Notes: generated by a model from the letters alone, not told the origin. A stretch of DNA of 64,000 nt from Microbacterium mangrovi (GCF_000802305.1 NZ_JTDK01000006.1:186001-250000), one strand, 5' to 3'; counted from the stretch's first letter, positions 42,885 through 54,829 are shown. Made by a program: numbers and translations.

Positions 42885-43008
42885 GATCCCCCGACCTGTC
42901 GACGTGTCGCACCAGTTTCTCAGCAAAGACACGGCGAAAACCAATCGGGCGACACGCCGAACAATATCACCACTGATCACACCAGCAACAGGTATAAGCG
43001 CGAAAATG

Positions 43009-43047
43009 CCGATCGGGGATGCCGCGAAATGCGGCATCCCCGATCGG
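43009..43047 (-). terminator. Rho-independent terminator of pyk
   Basis: A perfect 17-bp stem CCGATCGGGGATGCCGC / GCGGCATCCCCGATCGG with a 5-nt loop is followed on the minus strand by TTTT. The interval 42885-43008 also carries a CGTGTCGC/GCGACACG inverted pair (42903-42910, 42949-42956) in the leader of the CHAP gene. Confidence 0.85.
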
Positions 43048-43063
43048 CTCGGTGCTTGCGGTC

Positions 43064-44512
43064 CTACGACTCGGCTCGGTAGATCGGCGCGGCGCCGTGC
43101 ACCGCGTCGCCCACCCGGTGGATGCGGATGTCGTTGGTCGACCCGATGATCCCGGGAGGGGAACCGGAGATCACGACGACCTTGTCGCCGACGTTCGCCA
43201 GCTCCTCCGAGATGAGGAAGTCGTCGACCTGGATGAACATGCGGTCGGTGTGCGCGACGTGCTCGGTGAGCGTCGAGCGGATGCCCCACGTCAGCGCCAT
43301 GCGCCGGCGCGTCTCCTCGAGCGGCGAGAAGGCGAGCATGGGGATCTTCGGACGCAGACGCGACATGCGACGGGCCGAGTCGCCCGACTCGGTGAAGACG
43401 CAGAGGTACTTGGCCTCGACGAACTCCGCGACCTCCATCGCCGCCAGCGTGATCGCGCCGCCCTGGGTCTTGGGCTTGGTCGTGAGCGGGTGGATGCGGT
43501 CGAGTCCGTGGTCCTCGGTGGACTCGATGATGCGGGCCATCGTCTCGACGACCCCGACCGGGTACTTGCCCACGCTCGTCTCGCCCGACAGCATGACCGC
43601 GTCGGCGCCGTCGAGCACCGCGTTGGCGACGTCGCTCGTCTCGGCGCGGGTCGGCACCGGGTTCTCGATCATCGACTCGAGCATCTGGGTCGCGACGATG
43701 ACCGGCTTCGCCATGCGACGGCACAGCTCGACCGCGCGCTTCTGCACGATCGGCACCGCCTCGAGCGGCAGCTCGACGCCGAGGTCGCCGCGGGCGACCA
43801 TGATGCCGTCGAAGGCGTCGATGATGTCTTCCAGGTTCTCGACCGCCTGCGGCTTCTCGATCTTGGCGATCACCGGGATGTGGCGTCCTTCTTCGGCCAT
43901 GATGACGTGGACCCGCTGCACGTCCTTGGCGTCGCGGACGAACGAGAGCGCGATGATGTCCGCGCCGGCGCCGAGAGCCCAGCGGAGGTCCTGCTCGTCC
44001 TTCTCGCTCAGGGCGGGGACGTTCACGGCGACGCCGGGGAGGTTGATGCCCTTGTTGTTGGACACCGGGCCGCCCACGATGACCTCGGTGGTGACGGTCG
44101 TCTCGTCCGAGTCCACGACCTTGACGCGGACCTTGCCGTCGTCGATCAGCAGGAAGTCGCCGGGCTTGACGTCCTGGGGCAGGCCCTTGAACGTGGTCGA
44201 GCAGATCTCCTTCGTTCCGGCGATGTCGTCGACGGTGATCTTGAAGATGTCGCCGGCCTTGAGCTCGTGCGGGCCCTTGGCGAACTTGCCGAGACGGATC
44301 TTCGGGCCCTGCAGGTCGACGAGGATCGCGACCGGCTTGCCCGCCTCTGCGGCGGCCTTGCGGACATTGTTGAAGTTGTTCTCGTGCACGGAGTAGTCGC
44401 CGTGGCTGAGGTTGAAACGGGTCACATCGACACCCGCGTCGATGATCGCGCGGACCATCTCGTAGGTGTCGGTTGCGGGGCCGAGGGTTGCGACGATTTT
44501 CGCGCGTCTCAA
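43064..44512 (-). CDS. pyk: Pyruvate kinase
   Basis: 482 aa. The start is TTG 44512, because RRAKIVATLGPATD is the family N-terminus, GGAGCACCC precedes it, and the upstream in-frame extension lies in gltD. Active-site motifs: FNLSHGDYSVHENN, DLQGPKIRLGKF, IPVIAKIEKPQAVENL (catalytic Lys) and GIMVARGDLGVELP. ATQMLESMIENPVPTRAE is the cation/phosphate region. The C-terminal allosteric domain is complete. It converts phosphoenolpyruvate and ADP to pyruvate and ATP. Confidence 0.97.
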   Translation of the reverse strand: MRRAKIVATLGPATDTYEMVRAIIDAGVDVTRFNLSHGDYSVHENNFNNVRKAAAEAGKPVAILVDLQGPKIRLGKFAKGPHELKAGDIFKITVDDIAGTKEICSTTFKGLPQDVKPGDFLLIDDGKVRVKVVDSDETTVTTEVIVGGPVSNNKGINLPGVAVNVPALSEKDEQDLRWALGAGADIIALSFVRDAKDVQRVHVIMAEEGRHIPVIAKIEKPQAVENLEDIIDAFDGIMVARGDLGVELPLEAVPIVQKRAVELCRRMAKPVIVATQMLESMIENPVPTRAETSDVANAVLDGADAVMLSGETSVGKYPVGVVETMARIIESTEDHGLDRIHPLTTKPKTQGGAITLAAMEVAEFVEAKYLCVFTESGDSARRMSRLRPKIPMLAFSPLEETRRRMALTWGIRSTLTEHVAHTDRMFIQVDDFLISEELANVGDKVVVISGSPPGIIGSTNDIRIHRVGDAVHGAAPIYRAES

Positions 44513-44562
44513 GGGTGCTCCAGGGGTTGGTTCAGAAGGCAAGCAGAAAATGTGCCAGGCCC

Positions 44563-44568
44563 AGCCTA
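44563..44568 (-). promoter_or_regulatory. -10 box (TAGGCT) for pyk
   Basis: 51 nt from the TTG start on the minus strand, overlapping the gltD stop. It implies a leader of about 45 nt with the GGAG ribosome-binding site. Confidence 0.35.
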
Positions 44569-46032
44569 CGCAGGCTGCAATCCGATGGCGAGATCGGTGG
44601 GCTTGACCGGCGCCGGCAGGGAGGTCTCGCCCATCAGGTAGCGGTCCACCGCCGCGGCCGCGGCACGGCCCTCGGCGATCGCCCACACGATGAGCGACTG
44701 GCCGCGACCCGCGTCGCCGGCCACGAAGACGCCGGGGGTCGTCGACTGGTAGTCGTCGTCCCGCTGCACGTTCCCGCGGTCGGTGAACACCGACCCGAGC
44801 TGCTCGTCGATCGCGGTGCGCTCGGGGCCGGTGAAGCCCATGGCGATGAGCACCAGGTCTGCGGGGATCTCGCGCTCCGTGCCGCTCTTGGGCACGCGGC
44901 GCCCGTCGACGAACTCGGTCTCGGCGACCCGCAGCGCCCGCACCTCACCGGCGTCGTTCGCGAGGAACTCGACGGTCGAGGCGAGGTACGTGCGCTCGCC
45001 GCCCTCCTCGTGCGCGGACTGCACCTCGAAGACGGTCGGCATCATCGGCCACGGCTGGTGGTCAGGTCGCTCCGCGGCGGGCCGGCGTCCGATCGCGAGG
45101 TTGGTGACGCTCAGCGCGCCCTGACGGTGCGCGGTGCCGATGCAGTCGGCCCCGGTGTCGCCCCCGCCGATGACGACGACGTGCTTTCCCTGCGCGGTGA
45201 TCTGGTTGGGCACGTGCGTGCCCGCGGTGGCGCGGTTCGACTCGACGAGGTACTCCATGGCGAAGTGGACGCCGTCGTGGTCGCGTCCGGGGATCGGCAG
45301 ATCACGGGGAACGGTGGCGCCGGTGGCGATGACCACCGCGTCGTAGCGGGCCCGCAGGTCGCTCCAGGAGATGTCCTTGCCGATCTCCACGCCGGCGCGG
45401 AAGCGGGTGCCCTCGTCCTGCATCTGACGCAGCCGGGCCTCGATGTGACGCTTCTCCATCTTGAAGTCGGGGATGCCGTACCGCAGGAGGCCGCCGATGC
45501 GGTCGTCGCGCTCGAACACCGCGACGGTGTGCCCGGCGCGGGTCAGCTGCTGGGCGGCGGCGAGACCGGCCGGCCCCGAGCCGACGACCGCGACCGTCTT
45601 GCCGGTGAGGCGCCCCGGGGGCTCCGGCTCGATCCAGCCGTTGCCGAAGGCCTCGTCGACGATCGACACCTCGATCTGCTTGATCGTGACCGCGGGCTGG
45701 TTGATCCCCAGCACGCAGGAGCTCTCGCACGGGGCCGGACACAGCCGCCCGGTGAACTCCGGGAAGTTGTTCGTCGCGTGCAGGCGCTCGCTCGCGGCAC
45801 GGCCCTCGCCGCGCCAGGTCAGGTCGTTCCACTCCGGGATGAGGTTGCCCAGCGGGCATCCCTTGTGGCAGAACGGGATGCCGCAGTCCATGCAGCGTCC
45901 GGCCTGCCGTCGGAGCACGGCCGAGTCGCCCGGCTCGTACACCTCTTTCCAGTCCAGGATGCGTACGGGTACGGGGCGCCGGGCGGGAAGCTCCCGCTCG
46001 GTCACCTTCAGAAAGCCCTTCGGGTCAGCCAC
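44566..46032 (-). CDS. gltD: Glutamate synthase (NADPH) small subunit
   Basis: 488 aa from GTG 46032, overlapping gltB by 8 nt. Two N-terminal [4Fe-4S] cysteine clusters: [17 protein letters not shown] and [13 protein letters not shown]-binding [22 protein letters not shown]-binding [17 protein letters not shown] and the closing [18 protein letters not shown] follow. It passes electrons from NADPH to the large subunit for glutamine-dependent glutamate synthesis. Confidence 0.97.
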   Translation of the reverse strand: MADPKGFLKVTERELPARRPVPVRILDWKEVYEPGDSAVLRRQAGRCMDCGIPFCHKGCPLGNLIPEWNDLTWRGEGRAASERLHATNNFPEFTGRLCPAPCESSCVLGINQPAVTIKQIEVSIVDEAFGNGWIEPEPPGRLTGKTVAVVGSGPAGLAAAQQLTRAGHTVAVFERDDRIGGLLRYGIPDFKMEKRHIEARLRQMQDEGTRFRAGVEIGKDISWSDLRARYDAVVIATGATVPRDLPIPGRDHDGVHFAMEYLVESNRATAGTHVPNQITAQGKHVVVIGGGDTGADCIGTAHRQGALSVTNLAIGRRPAAERPDHQPWPMMPTVFEVQSAHEEGGERTYLASTVEFLANDAGEVRALRVAETEFVDGRRVPKSGTEREIPADLVLIAMGFTGPERTAIDEQLGSVFTDRGNVQRDDDYQSTTPGVFVAGDAGRGQSLIVWAIAEGRAAAAAVDRYLMGETSLPAPVKPTDLAIGLQPA

Positions 46033-49000
46033 CCGTCACCTCCAGAATGCGGGTCCAGACGACATCGCCGTCGGGGTCCAGTCCTTGTTCGACGGCCGCC
46101 TGCCGGGTCTCCAGCACGGCGGCGTAGTCGCGCGGGAGCACCCGCACGAAATGATCCACTTCGGTCTCGAAGTCGGCCAGCAGGGATGCCGCCAGCTCCG
46201 ATCCGGTCTCTTCGACGTGCCGCTCGAGCAGGTCCCGCAGGATCTCGGCATCCGCGGTGCCGAGCGCACCCAGCTGCAGCTCGCCCGAGGACAGCGCCTC
46301 GCGGTTCACCCGCTCACGGTCCAGCTTGTACACGTACGCGGTCCCGCCGGACATGCCGGCGCCGAGGTTGCGCCCGGTCTCCCCGAGGATGACGGCCAGG
46401 CCGCCGGTCATGTACTCCAGCGCGTGGTCGCCCACGCCCTCGACGATCGCGGTGGCGCCGGAGTTTCGCACCAGGAACCGCTCCCCCACGACGCCGGACA
46501 GGAACAGCGTGCCCTGCGTGGCGCCGTAGCCGATGACGTTGCCGGCGATGACGTTCTCCGAGGCCGGGAAGGTGGCGGCCTGCGGCGGACGGATCGCGAT
46601 GCTTCCGCCGGACAGGCCCTTGCCGACGTAGTCGTTGGAGTCGCCCTCCAGACGCAGCATGATGCCCGCCGGGAGGAACGCCCCGAACGACTGGCCGGCA
46701 GAACCCGTGAGGTCGACCTCGATGGATCCGGTCGGCAGGCCGTTCTCACCGCGCGCCTTCGTGACGTGGTAACCCAGCATCGTGCCGACGGCACGCTCCG
46801 TGTTGCGGATCGGGAGGGCGATGCGCACGTGCCCGCCGGTCTGGATGACGTCCTGAGCGCGCTCGATCAGCTGCACGTCGAAGTGCTTCTCGAGCTCGTG
46901 CTCCTGACCGCGCAGGTTGCGCCGCGGCTCGTCGTCGGCGAACTCCGGGCCGTCGAGGATCGGCGCCAGGTCGAGCCCCTTCGCCTTCCAGTGCGCGACG
47001 GCATCCATCGTGTCCAGCAGCTCGTTGTGGCCGACGGCCTCGTCGAGCGAGCGGAATCCGAGGTCGGCCAGGTACTCGCGCACCTCTTCGGCGATGAACT
47101 CCATGAAGTTCACGACGAACTCGGGCTTGCCCGTGAAGCGCTCGCGAAGCACCGGGTTCTGCGTCGCGACGCCGACGGGGCAGGTGTCGAGGTGGCAGAC
47201 GCGCATCATGATGCAGCCGGAGACCACCAGCGGCGCGGTCGCGAATCCGAACTCCTCGGCGCCGAGCAGGGCGCCGATGATGACGTCGCGGCCGGTCTTG
47301 AGCTGTCCGTCGACCTGCACCACGACCCGGTCGCGCATGCTGTTGAGCATGAGCGTCTGCTGGGTCTCGGCCAGGCCGAGCTCCCACGGCGTCCCGGCGT
47401 GCTTGAGCGAGTTGAGCGGACTGGCGCCCGTTCCGCCGTCGTGTCCGGACACCAGGATGACGTCCGCCAGGGCCTTCGCCGTCCCGGCCGCGACGGCGCC
47501 GATCCCGGACTGGCTGACGAGCTTCACGTGCACTCGCGCGGCGGGGTTGGCCCGCTTCAGGTCGAAGATCAGCTGCTTGAGGTCCTCGATCGAGTAGATG
47601 TCGTGGTGCGGCGGCGGCGAGATCAGCCCGACGCCGGCCGTGGCATGACGCGTGCGCGCGACCCACGGGTACACCTTCGTCGGCGGCAGCTGTCCGCCCT
47701 CACCGGGCTTGGCGCCCTGCGCGAGCTTGATCTGCAGGTCGTCGGCCTCGGTGAGATACAGGCTCGTGACGCCGAACCGCCCGGATGCCACCTGCTTGAT
47801 GGCGCTGCGACGGGTGGGGTCGAGGAGCCGGTCGACGTCTTCGCCGCCCTCGCCGGTGTTCGACTTCGCCCCGAGCCGGTTCATGGCGATGGCGAGCGTC
47901 TCGTGGGCCTCGCGGGAGATCGAGCCGTAGCTCATCGCGCCCGTCGAGAACCGCTTGACGATGGATGCCACCGACTCGACCTCGTCGATCGGCACCGGCC
48001 GGCGCACACCCGTGCGGAGCCGGAAGAGACCGCGCAGGGTCTTCAGCTCGGCGGCCTGGTCGTCGACGAGCTTCGTGTACTCGCGGAAGATGTCGTACCG
48101 CCGGGTGCGCGTCGAATGCTGCAGCCGGAACACGGTGTCGGGGTTGAACAGGTGCGGCGAGCCGTCACGGCGCCACTGGTACTCCCCGCCGGTCCACAGC
48201 CGCTCGTGGGCGCGGACGGCGGCATCCTCCGGGTATGCATAGGCGTGCCGCGAGGCGTTCTCCGCTGCGATGACCTCCAGCCCGACGCCGCCGAGCTTGG
48301 ATTCGGTGCCGGTGAAGTAGGCGTCGATGAACTCCTCGGACAGGCCGACGGCCTCGAACACCTGGGCGCCGGCGTACGACGACACGGTGGAGATGCCCAT
48401 CTTGGACATGATCTTCAGCACGCCCTTGCCGAGCGCGTAGATCAGGTTCTTGACGGCCTTCTCGGGCGTGACGTCGGTGATGAAGCCCGCCCGCACGAGG
48501 TACTCGACGGTCTCCATCGCCAGGTACGGGTTGACCGCGAACGCGCCGTAGCCGAGCAGGGTCGCGACGTGGTGCACTTCGCGCACGTCGCCGGCCTCGA
48601 CGATCAGACCGCAGTTCATGCGGGTCTGCTTGCGCACCAGGTGGTGGTTGACCGCGGCGACCATGAGCAGCGACGGGATCGGCGCCAGGTCTTTGTTGGA
48701 GTCGCGGTCGCTGAGCACGATGAACTCGGCGCCGTCCTCGATGGCCTGGTCGACCTCCTTGCACATCTGCTCGAGCCGGCGCTTCATGCCCGCCGCGCCC
48801 GACTCGACCCGGTAGAGGCCGCGGATCGTCACGGAGGTCCGGCCCGGCAGCGCGGTGTGGATGTGCTGGATCTTCGCGAGCTCGTCGTTGTCGATGACCG
48901 GGAAGTCGAGGGTCACGTTGCGCGTGTGGTCCGGTCCCCAGTCGAGGAGGTTGCGCTCCGGGCCGAGGCCGATCGTCAGCGACGTGACGACCTCTTCGCG

Positions 49001-50614
49001 GATCGAGTCCAGCGGCGGGTTGGTCACCTGGGCGAACTGCTGCGTGAAGTAGTCGAACAGCAGGCGCGGGCGATCGCTCAGGACGGCGACGGGCGTGTCG
49101 CTGCCCATCGCGCCGAGCGGCTCGGCGCCGGTCTGCCCCATCGGCGTCAGCATGATGCGGACGTCTTCCTCGGTGTAGCCGAAGGTCCGCTGACGACGGG
49201 TGATCGAGGCGATCGGATGCACGATGTGCTCGCGCTCGGGAAGATCGCGCAGGCGCACGCGACCGGCATCCAGCCACTCCTGCCACGGGTGCAGGGTGGC
49301 GAGGTCGCGCTTGATCTCGTCGTCCTCGATGATCCGGCCCTGAGCCGTGTCGACGAGGAACATGCGTCCGGGGCGGAGTCGCCCGCGGCGCTTGATGCGC
49401 TCGGGCGCGAAATCGAGCACGCCCGTCTCGCTGCCGATGACGATGAGGCCGTCGGTGGTCTCGGTCCAGCGGCCGGGACGCAGGCCGTTGCGGTCGAGGG
49501 TCGCCCCCACCTGCGTGCCGTCGGTGAAGATCAGCGCGGCGGGCCCGTCCCACGGCTCCATCTGGATCGAGTGGTACTCGTAGAAGGCGCGCAGGTCGCC
49601 GGTGATGTCGGCCTGCTTCTCGTAGGCCTCCGGGACCATCATCATGATGGCGTGCGGCAGGCTGCGCCCGGTGAGCGTGAGCAGCTCCAGCACCTCGTCG
49701 AACGACGCCGAGTCGCTCGCCCCGGGTGTGCACACCGGCAGCAGGGGCTCGATCTCGCCGAGCAGATCGCTGGCGAGCTGCGACTGACGCGCGCGCATCC
49801 AGTTGCGGTTGCCGCCGACGGTGTTGATCTCGCCGTTGTGTGCGAGCATCCGCAGCGGCTGCGCGAGCGGCCAGGACGGGAAGGTGTTGGTCGAGTACCG
49901 CGAGTGCACGACGGCCAGCTCGGACGCGAAGCGCTCGTCCTGGAGGTCGGGGTAGAACGGCTCGAGCTGCAGGGTGGTGACCATGCCCTTGTAGCCGAGG
50001 GTGCGGCTGGACAGGGAGACGAAGTACGCGTCGAGCTCATTGCGTGCCCGCACGCGCAGACGGTAGACGCGCCGGTCGAGGGCGATGCCGGACAGCGCCG
50101 GCTCGGTCCCCTCACTCGGGCGCGACACGAACAGCTGCTCGAACGCCGGCCGCGCGTCGTGCGCGAGCTTGCCGAGGTGCTCGTCTTCGGTGGGCACCTC
50201 GCGCCAGCCGAGAACGGTCAGGTTCTCACTGCGGGCGATGCGTTCGACGCCCTCCTTCTGCGCGAGGCGCGCCGCATCGTCGCGCGGCAGGAAGATCATC
50301 CCGGCCGCGTACTCGCCCACGGGGGGCAGGTCGAAGTCGACGACGGCGCGCAGGAAGGCGTCGGGCATCTGGGTCAGGATGCCTGCGCCGTCTCCGGTGC
50401 CGGCATCCGACCCGATCGCACCGCGGTGCTCGAGGTTGCGCAGCGCCGTGAGCGCCAGGTCGATGATGTCGTGGCCCGCCGTGCCGCGCAGCGTCGCGAC
50501 CATCGCCAGGCCGCAGGCATCCTTTTCGAATGCCGGGTTGTACATGCCCTGCTTCGCGGGGGCGGAGGCTTGCGCAGCCGAGAACGACGAGAGGTCGCCG
50601 GGACTGGGTGCCAT
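46025..50614 (-). CDS. gltB: Glutamate synthase large subunit
   Basis: 1529 aa from ATG 50614, preceded by GAGGA at about 9-nt spacing; two further in-frame ATGs at 50629 and 50638 are less well placed. The mature class II amidotransferase would begin at the Cys in [15 protein letters not shown], implying a short N-terminal propeptide. The FMN/synthase domain includes [10 protein letters not shown] and [16 protein letters not shown]. The [3Fe-4S] cluster is [15 protein letters not shown]. The C-terminal beta-helix ([25 protein letters not shown]) is complete. Normal length. Confidence 0.97.
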   Translation of the reverse strand: MAPSPGDLSSFSAAQASAPAKQGMYNPAFEKDACGLAMVATLRGTAGHDIIDLALTALRNLEHRGAIGSDAGTGDGAGILTQMPDAFLRAVVDFDLPPVGEYAAGMIFLPRDDAARLAQKEGVERIARSENLTVLGWREVPTEDEHLGKLAHDARPAFEQLFVSRPSEGTEPALSGIALDRRVYRLRVRARNELDAYFVSLSSRTLGYKGMVTTLQLEPFYPDLQDERFASELAVVHSRYSTNTFPSWPLAQPLRMLAHNGEINTVGGNRNWMRARQSQLASDLLGEIEPLLPVCTPGASDSASFDEVLELLTLTGRSLPHAIMMMVPEAYEKQADITGDLRAFYEYHSIQMEPWDGPAALIFTDGTQVGATLDRNGLRPGRWTETTDGLIVIGSETGVLDFAPERIKRRGRLRPGRMFLVDTAQGRIIEDDEIKRDLATLHPWQEWLDAGRVRLRDLPEREHIVHPIASITRRQRTFGYTEEDVRIMLTPMGQTGAEPLGAMGSDTPVAVLSDRPRLLFDYFTQQFAQVTNPPLDSIREEVVTSLTIGLGPERNLLDWGPDHTRNVTLDFPVIDNDELAKIQHIHTALPGRTSVTIRGLYRVESGAAGMKRRLEQMCKEVDQAIEDGAEFIVLSDRDSNKDLAPIPSLLMVAAVNHHLVRKQTRMNCGLIVEAGDVREVHHVATLLGYGAFAVNPYLAMETVEYLVRAGFITDVTPEKAVKNLIYALGKGVLKIMSKMGISTVSSYAGAQVFEAVGLSEEFIDAYFTGTESKLGGVGLEVIAAENASRHAYAYPEDAAVRAHERLWTGGEYQWRRDGSPHLFNPDTVFRLQHSTRTRRYDIFREYTKLVDDQAAELKTLRGLFRLRTGVRRPVPIDEVESVASIVKRFSTGAMSYGSISREAHETLAIAMNRLGAKSNTGEGGEDVDRLLDPTRRSAIKQVASGRFGVTSLYLTEADDLQIKLAQGAKPGEGGQLPPTKVYPWVARTRHATAGVGLISPPPHHDIYSIEDLKQLIFDLKRANPAARVHVKLVSQSGIGAVAAGTAKALADVILVSGHDGGTGASPLNSLKHAGTPWELGLAETQQTLMLNSMRDRVVVQVDGQLKTGRDVIIGALLGAEEFGFATAPLVVSGCIMMRVCHLDTCPVGVATQNPVLRERFTGKPEFVVNFMEFIAEEVREYLADLGFRSLDEAVGHNELLDTMDAVAHWKAKGLDLAPILDGPEFADDEPRRNLRGQEHELEKHFDVQLIERAQDVIQTGGHVRIALPIRNTERAVGTMLGYHVTKARGENGLPTGSIEVDLTGSAGQSFGAFLPAGIMLRLEGDSNDYVGKGLSGGSIAIRPPQAATFPASENVIAGNVIGYGATQGTLFLSGVVGERFLVRNSGATAIVEGVGDHALEYMTGGLAVILGETGRNLGAGMSGGTAYVYKLDRERVNREALSSGELQLGALGTADAEILRDLLERHVEETGSELAASLLADFETEVDHFVRVLPRDYAAVLETRQAAVEQGLDPDGDVVWTRILEVTGG

Positions 50615-50679
50615 GGGTACCGTCCTCATATTGATCATTCAAATGGGACGCCATCGGCCCAGTGGGGACTGAGGCAGTG

Positions 50680-51660
50680 TTACGGAGCGGCGGCGCTTGT
50701 GGCTGCGCGGTTCTCTGCCTCCTCGGACGGAGGCTCGCTCACGTCCACGTACTCGGGGGTGTTCTGCGATTGTACCGAACCTTTGCCCCGCGGCTCGCGT
50801 CCGGGCATGTACGGCGACGGTTCGAGACCCGGGTGGCGTCGCTTCTGCACGATCATGATGCCCAGACCGATGATCACACCGAAGATTGCGGCCCAAACGT
50901 TCGTTCGCAGGCCCAGGAAGACGTCGCTCGGATCGATGCGAATCGATTCCCAGACGATGCGGCCGGCGCTGTACCAGACCAGGTACAGGCCGAACAGGCG
51001 CCCCCACTGCAGGGTGAAGCGCTGACCCGCCCAGAGCAGCACGGCCGCGCCGAGGAGGTTCCAGATCATCTCGTACAGGAACGTCGGGTGGAAGAGGGTT
51101 CCCGCGGCGAGACCGGCCGGGAAGGCCGGGTTCGTGGACTGGATCTCCAGGCCCCACGGCAGGTCGGTCGGCAGCCCGAAGAGCTCGTTGTTGAAGTAGT
51201 TGCCCAGCCGCCCCATGGCCTGCGCGATGATGAGGCCCGGCGCCAGCGCGTCGGCGAAGGTCCAGAAGCGGATGCCGCGCCAACGGCACCCGAGGTACGC
51301 GCCGATCGCGCCGCCGATGAGCGCACCGTAGATCGCGATGCCGCCCTGCCAGATCGCGAACGCGCTCCACGGGTTGGCCCCGGGACCGAAGTAGAACGAC
51401 CAGTGGGTCACCACGTGGTAGATGCGCGCGCAGATGATCCCGAGCACGACCGCCGGAAGGGCGATGTCGATGACGACCCAGTTCTCGGCTCCGCGCTTGT
51501 TGAGCCGGTGGTTGGTCATCAGCGTCGCGACGATGATGCCGGCGATGATGCACAGCGCGTAGAAGTGGATCGTGAAGGGTCCGACCGTGAAGTAACTCAC
51601 CGACGGGCTCGGGATGCTGGCGAGCACGCCGGAGAGCGCACTCGTGGGGGCGAACGTCAT
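50680..51660 (-). CDS. lgt: Prolipoprotein diacylglyceryl transferase
   Basis: 326 aa from a leaderless ATG 51660. Seven transmembrane segments; ARIYHVVTHW and the signature GRLGNYFNNELFG, with YEMIWNLLGAAVLLW downstream. It attaches diacylglycerol from phosphatidylglycerol to the lipobox Cys of prolipoproteins, such as the SBP at 28788. The charged C-terminal tail after about 275 is disordered, as common in actinobacterial Lgt. Conserved neighbour of trpA and gltB. Confidence 0.96.
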   Translation of the reverse strand: MTFAPTSALSGVLASIPSPSVSYFTVGPFTIHFYALCIIAGIIVATLMTNHRLNKRGAENWVVIDIALPAVVLGIICARIYHVVTHWSFYFGPGANPWSAFAIWQGGIAIYGALIGGAIGAYLGCRWRGIRFWTFADALAPGLIIAQAMGRLGNYFNNELFGLPTDLPWGLEIQSTNPAFPAGLAAGTLFHPTFLYEMIWNLLGAAVLLWAGQRFTLQWGRLFGLYLVWYSAGRIVWESIRIDPSDVFLGLRTNVWAAIFGVIIGLGIMIVQKRRHPGLEPSPYMPGREPRGKGSVQSQNTPEYVDVSEPPSEEAENRAATSAAAP

Positions 51661-51667
51661 GGTGTCG

Positions 51668-51673
51668 AGTCTA
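51668..51673 (-). promoter_or_regulatory. -10 box (TAGACT) for lgt
   Basis: 7 nt from ATG 51660 on the minus strand; leaderless. It lies in the short trpA-lgt gap, giving lgt its own transcript as well as read-through. Confidence 0.5.
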
Positions 51674-51683
51674 GGCGCTCGGA

Positions 51684-52466
51684 TCAGGCCGACGTACCGG
51701 CGGCGAGCCCGCGGGCGGTGGCCGCCAGGCCGTCCAGGCCGCCGTCGCGCAGGGCGCGCACCAGAGCGGTTCCGACGATGGCCCCGTCGGCGTAGTCGAG
51801 GACGCCCGCGACCTGGTCGGCGTTGGAGATGCCGATGCCGACGCAGGCGTGCTCGCACCCGTGGTCGCGCAGCCGCGCCACGAGCGTGCGGGCCGCGGCA
51901 TCCAGCTGCGCCCGCTCCCCCGTGATGCCCATCGTCGACACCGTGTAGACGAAGCCGGTGCTCGCCCGCACGATCAGGTCGAGACGCTCGTCCGTGGAGG
52001 TCGGAGCTGCCAGGAAGACGCGGTCGAGCCCGGTGCGCTCGGAGGCGGCGATCCATTCGGCGGCCGCATCCGGCGTGATGTCGGGCGTGATGAGCCCGGC
52101 CCCGCCGGCCGCGGCCAGGTCGTCGGCGTAGCGGTCCACGCCGTACTGCACCACCGGGTTCCAGTACGTCATCACCAGCACGGGGACGCCGGTGCGCTCG
52201 GTGATCTCCTTCACCGCGGGGAACAGGTCGCGCAGCCGGAAGCCGTTCGCCAGGGCCGTGTGCGTCGCCTCCTGGATGATCGCGCCGTCCATCACCGGGT
52301 CGGAGTAGGGCGGCCCGAGCTCGAGGATGTCGGCCCCGTTCTCGGCGAGGGTCACGGCCGCCTCGATGCTGGTGCGCAGGTCCGGGTACCCGAGCGGCAG
52401 GTAGCCGACGAACGCGCCGCGGCCTTCGGCCTCGACGGCATCCAGCATGTCGGCGATACGGCTCAT
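51684..52466 (-). CDS. trpA: Tryptophan synthase alpha chain
   Basis: 260 aa; ATG 52466 overlaps the trpB stop by 4 nt. Catalytic Glu in [16 protein letters not shown]/[20 protein letters not shown] (Glu and Asp), TTP-type loop ITPDITPD, and [15 protein letters not shown]. It cleaves indole-3-glycerol phosphate to indole and glyceraldehyde-3-phosphate for TrpB. Confidence 0.96.
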   Translation of the reverse strand: MSRIADMLDAVEAEGRGAFVGYLPLGYPDLRTSIEAAVTLAENGADILELGPPYSDPVMDGAIIQEATHTALANGFRLRDLFPAVKEITERTGVPVLVMTYWNPVVQYGVDRYADDLAAAGGAGLITPDITPDAAAEWIAASERTGLDRVFLAAPTSTDERLDLIVRASTGFVYTVSTMGITGERAQLDAAARTLVARLRDHGCEHACVGIGISNADQVAGVLDYADGAIVGTALVRALRDGGLDGLAATARGLAAGTSA

Positions 52467-53728
52467 GCTCCGGCCCCCTGGTCGGCGTCGTCGTACAGGT
52501 GGAAATACCGCGCGGCGGTGTCCATGTCCTTGTCGCCGCGGCCGGACAGGCAGACGGCGATCACGCCGTCGGGTCCGAGCTCCTGCCCGATGCGCAGCGC
52601 TCCCGCCAGCGCGTGGGCGGATTCGACCGCCGGGATGATGCCCTCGGTGCGGCTGAGGAGGCGCAGGGCCTGCATCGCTTCGTCGTCGGTCGCCGGGATG
52701 TACTCGGCGCGCCCGATCGCGGACAGCCACGAGTGCTCCGGGCCGACGCCGGGGTAGTCGAGTCCGGCGGAGATCGAGTGCGACTCGATGGTCTGGCCGT
52801 CTTCGTCCTGCAGCACGTAGGTGCGGGCGCCGTGCAGGATGCCGGGGCGTCCGCGCTCGATCGAGGCGGCGTGCTTGTCGGTGTCGACGCCGTCGCCGGC
52901 CGCCTCCACCCCGTAGAGCTTCACGTCGGCGTCGTCGAGGAACGCGTCGAACATGCCGATCGCGTTCGAGCCGCCGCCCACGCATGCCACGACGGCGTCG
53001 GGCAGGCGCCCGACCTCGTCGAGCAGCTGCGCGCGCGCCTCTTCGCCGATGACCTTCTGGAAGTCGCGCACCATCGCCGGGAACGGGTGCGGGCCCGCCG
53101 CCGTGCCGAAGATGTAGTTCGTCGTCTCGACCGACGCCACCCAGTCCCGGTAGGCGTCGTTGATGGCGTCCTTCAGCGTGCGCGAGCCGGTCTTGACCGC
53201 CACGACCTCGGCGCCGAGGAGCCGCATGCGGGCCACGTTGAGCGCCTGGCGCTCGGTGTCGACCTCGCCCATGTAGATCGTGCAGTCCATGCCGAACAGC
53301 GCGGCGGCGGTGGCGGTGGCCACGCCGTGCTGACCGGCCCCGGTCTCCGCGATCACACGCGTCTTGCCGAGCCGCTTGGTGAGCAGCGCCTGACCGAGCA
53401 CGTTGTTGATCTTGTGGGAACCGGTGTGGTTGAGGTCTTCCCGCTTGAGGAAGACGCGCGCGCCGCCGGCGTGCTCGGCGAACCGCGGCACCTCGGTGAT
53501 GATCGACGGCCGTCCGGCGTATGTGTCCAGCAGGTGGCGGAACTCCGCGAGGAATGCGGGATCGGCCATCGCCTGCTCGTACACCTCGGTGAGCTCGTCG
53601 ATCGCGGCGATCAGGGACTCGGGCATGTAGCGCCCGCCGAACTCGCCGTAGAACGGGCCGTGTGCAGCGCGCAGCGAACCGATGTCGGTCGGCACTTCGG
53701 CTCCCTCCAGTCGCTCGGTACGTGGCAT
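52463..53728 (-). CDS. trpB: Tryptophan synthase beta chain
   Basis: 421 aa. PLP lysine in [34 protein letters not shown], the phosphate-binding [12 protein letters not shown] and the C-terminal [11 protein letters not shown] are all intact. It condenses indole with serine. It follows trpC with a single-base gap and overlaps trpA, so the three are co-translated. Confidence 0.97.
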   Translation of the reverse strand: MPRTERLEGAEVPTDIGSLRAAHGPFYGEFGGRYMPESLIAAIDELTEVYEQAMADPAFLAEFRHLLDTYAGRPSIITEVPRFAEHAGGARVFLKREDLNHTGSHKINNVLGQALLTKRLGKTRVIAETGAGQHGVATATAAALFGMDCTIYMGEVDTERQALNVARMRLLGAEVVAVKTGSRTLKDAINDAYRDWVASVETTNYIFGTAAGPHPFPAMVRDFQKVIGEEARAQLLDEVGRLPDAVVACVGGGSNAIGMFDAFLDDADVKLYGVEAAGDGVDTDKHAASIERGRPGILHGARTYVLQDEDGQTIESHSISAGLDYPGVGPEHSWLSAIGRAEYIPATDDEAMQALRLLSRTEGIIPAVESAHALAGALRIGQELGPDGVIAVCLSGRGDKDMDTAARYFHLYDDADQGAGA

Positions 53729-53729
53729 G

Positions 53730-54506
53730 TCAGGCCTCCAGGAAGGATCGGAGTGTGGCGACCGGGTCGCCGGTCACGAGCGCCTCACCGACGAGAACGG
53801 CATCTGCTCCGGCGCTGCGGTAGTGAGCGACGTCGGCCGGTGCGAGCACGGCGGACTCGGCGACCTTGGTGGCATCCGCCGGGATTCGGTCGGCGAGGCG
53901 GCCGAACAGGTCGCGGTCCATCTCGAAGGTGGTCAGGTCGCGGGCGTTGACGCCGATGAGCCGAGCGCCGAGCTCGGCGGCGCGATCGACCTCGTCGGCC
54001 GAGTGCGCTTCGACGAGCGCCGTCATACCGAGCTGGCCGATGAGTTCGAACAGCTCCGCGAGCACCGGCTGGTCGAGCGCCGCGACGATCAGCAGCACCA
54101 GGTCGGCGCCGGAGGCGCGGGCCTCCAGCACCTGATACGGCGTCGCGATGAAGTCCTTGCGCAGCACCGGGAGCCCGACGCGCGCCTTGACGGCCTCGAG
54201 ATCGGCGAGGGTCCCCTTGAACCGGCGTCCTTCGGTGAGCACGGAGATCGCCGAGGCGCCGCCCTGCTCGTACAGCGCGGCGAGGTGCGCCGGGTCCGGG
54301 ATGCCGGCGAGGTCTCCCCGCGAGGGGCTCGCGCGCTTGACCTCGGCGATCACCTTGACGCGTTCGCCCGGTGCCAGGAACGCGAGCGCATCGCGTGCCG
54401 GGACCTGCGCCAGCGCGGCGCGCTCGACGTCTGCGAGGGGCCGGGTCAGCTCACGCTGTGCGGCGTCTTCGACGGCTCCGTCCGTGAGGTCGGCGAGGAG
54501 GTTCAA
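53730..54506 (-). CDS. trpC: Indole-3-glycerol-phosphate synthase
   Basis: 258 aa from a TTG start at 54506 that overlaps the HGxxPAAW gene's stop (TTGA). Catalytic residues lie in [33 protein letters not shown] and [15 protein letters not shown], and phosphate binding in [33 protein letters not shown] sequence. TIM barrel of normal length. Confidence 0.96.
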   Translation of the reverse strand: MNLLADLTDGAVEDAAQRELTRPLADVERAALAQVPARDALAFLAPGERVKVIAEVKRASPSRGDLAGIPDPAHLAALYEQGGASAISVLTEGRRFKGTLADLEAVKARVGLPVLRKDFIATPYQVLEARASGADLVLLIVAALDQPVLAELFELIGQLGMTALVEAHSADEVDRAAELGARLIGVNARDLTTFEMDRDLFGRLADRIPADATKVAESAVLAPADVAHYRSAGADAVLVGEALVTGDPVATLRSFLEA

Positions 54507-54733
54507 TGCTCTTTGGGCTGGTACTTCGGACCGTTGACCCCGTAGCCCGCCTTCTTCATGGCGAACCCGACGATGGGGCCGATGACGATGATGACCACCG
54601 AGGCCCAGACCAGCGCGGGCAGCTCAAGGTAGAAGAACAGCGTGCCGAAGGCGACGCCGGCGAGCATGATGATGACCATCGCCCACGCCGCGGGCGAGTG
54701 TCCGTGGCCGGGGTCTGCGATGGGGTTCGACAT
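54503..54733 (-). CDS. HGxxPAAW-motif small membrane protein
   Basis: 76 aa. HGHSPAAWAMVIIMLAG carries the defining HGxxPAAW motif. Two transmembrane helices (about 16-36 and 41-62) precede a basic tail. AAGGAG precedes ATG 54733. Found with trp genes throughout Microbacteriaceae and related actinobacteria; function unknown. Confidence 0.9.
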   Translation of the reverse strand: MSNPIADPGHGHSPAAWAMVIIMLAGVAFGTLFFYLELPALVWASVVIIVIGPIVGFAMKKAGYGVNGPKYQPKEH

Positions 54734-54829
54734 GGGGCTCCTTGAAGTCCGGGCTGGCGGGCGATGTGCCCGCGGCCAGTTTAGCGGGTGGAGGCGGCCC
54801 CTCCCCGGCGCGCGAATCGCGTCGCCGGT

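Noticed and set aside
38899..42912. Minus-strand frame of about 1340 codons overlapping the CHAP gene
   Set aside because: It is Arg/Gly/Asp-rich, with repeats that only mirror the DNA repeats of the true frame, and it lacks a signal peptide or domain.
42885..43008. Possible c-di-AMP (ydaO-type) riboswitch upstream of the secreted CHAP gene
   Set aside because: Such riboswitches often precede actinobacterial wall hydrolases, but this leader is short and lacks the conserved motifs; only an 8-bp inverted pair is visible.
42885..43724. Upstream extension of the CHAP-repeat frame into pyk
   Set aside because: The extension is an antisense frame of pyk without domains; the signal peptide at 42884 fixes the start.
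45461..51025. Very long plus-strand open frame (about 1850 codons) opposite gltD/gltB/lgt
   Set aside because: It is a GC-driven antisense frame. Translation is low-complexity and Arg/Val/Asp-rich, with no domains, and the minus-strand genes are unmistakable.
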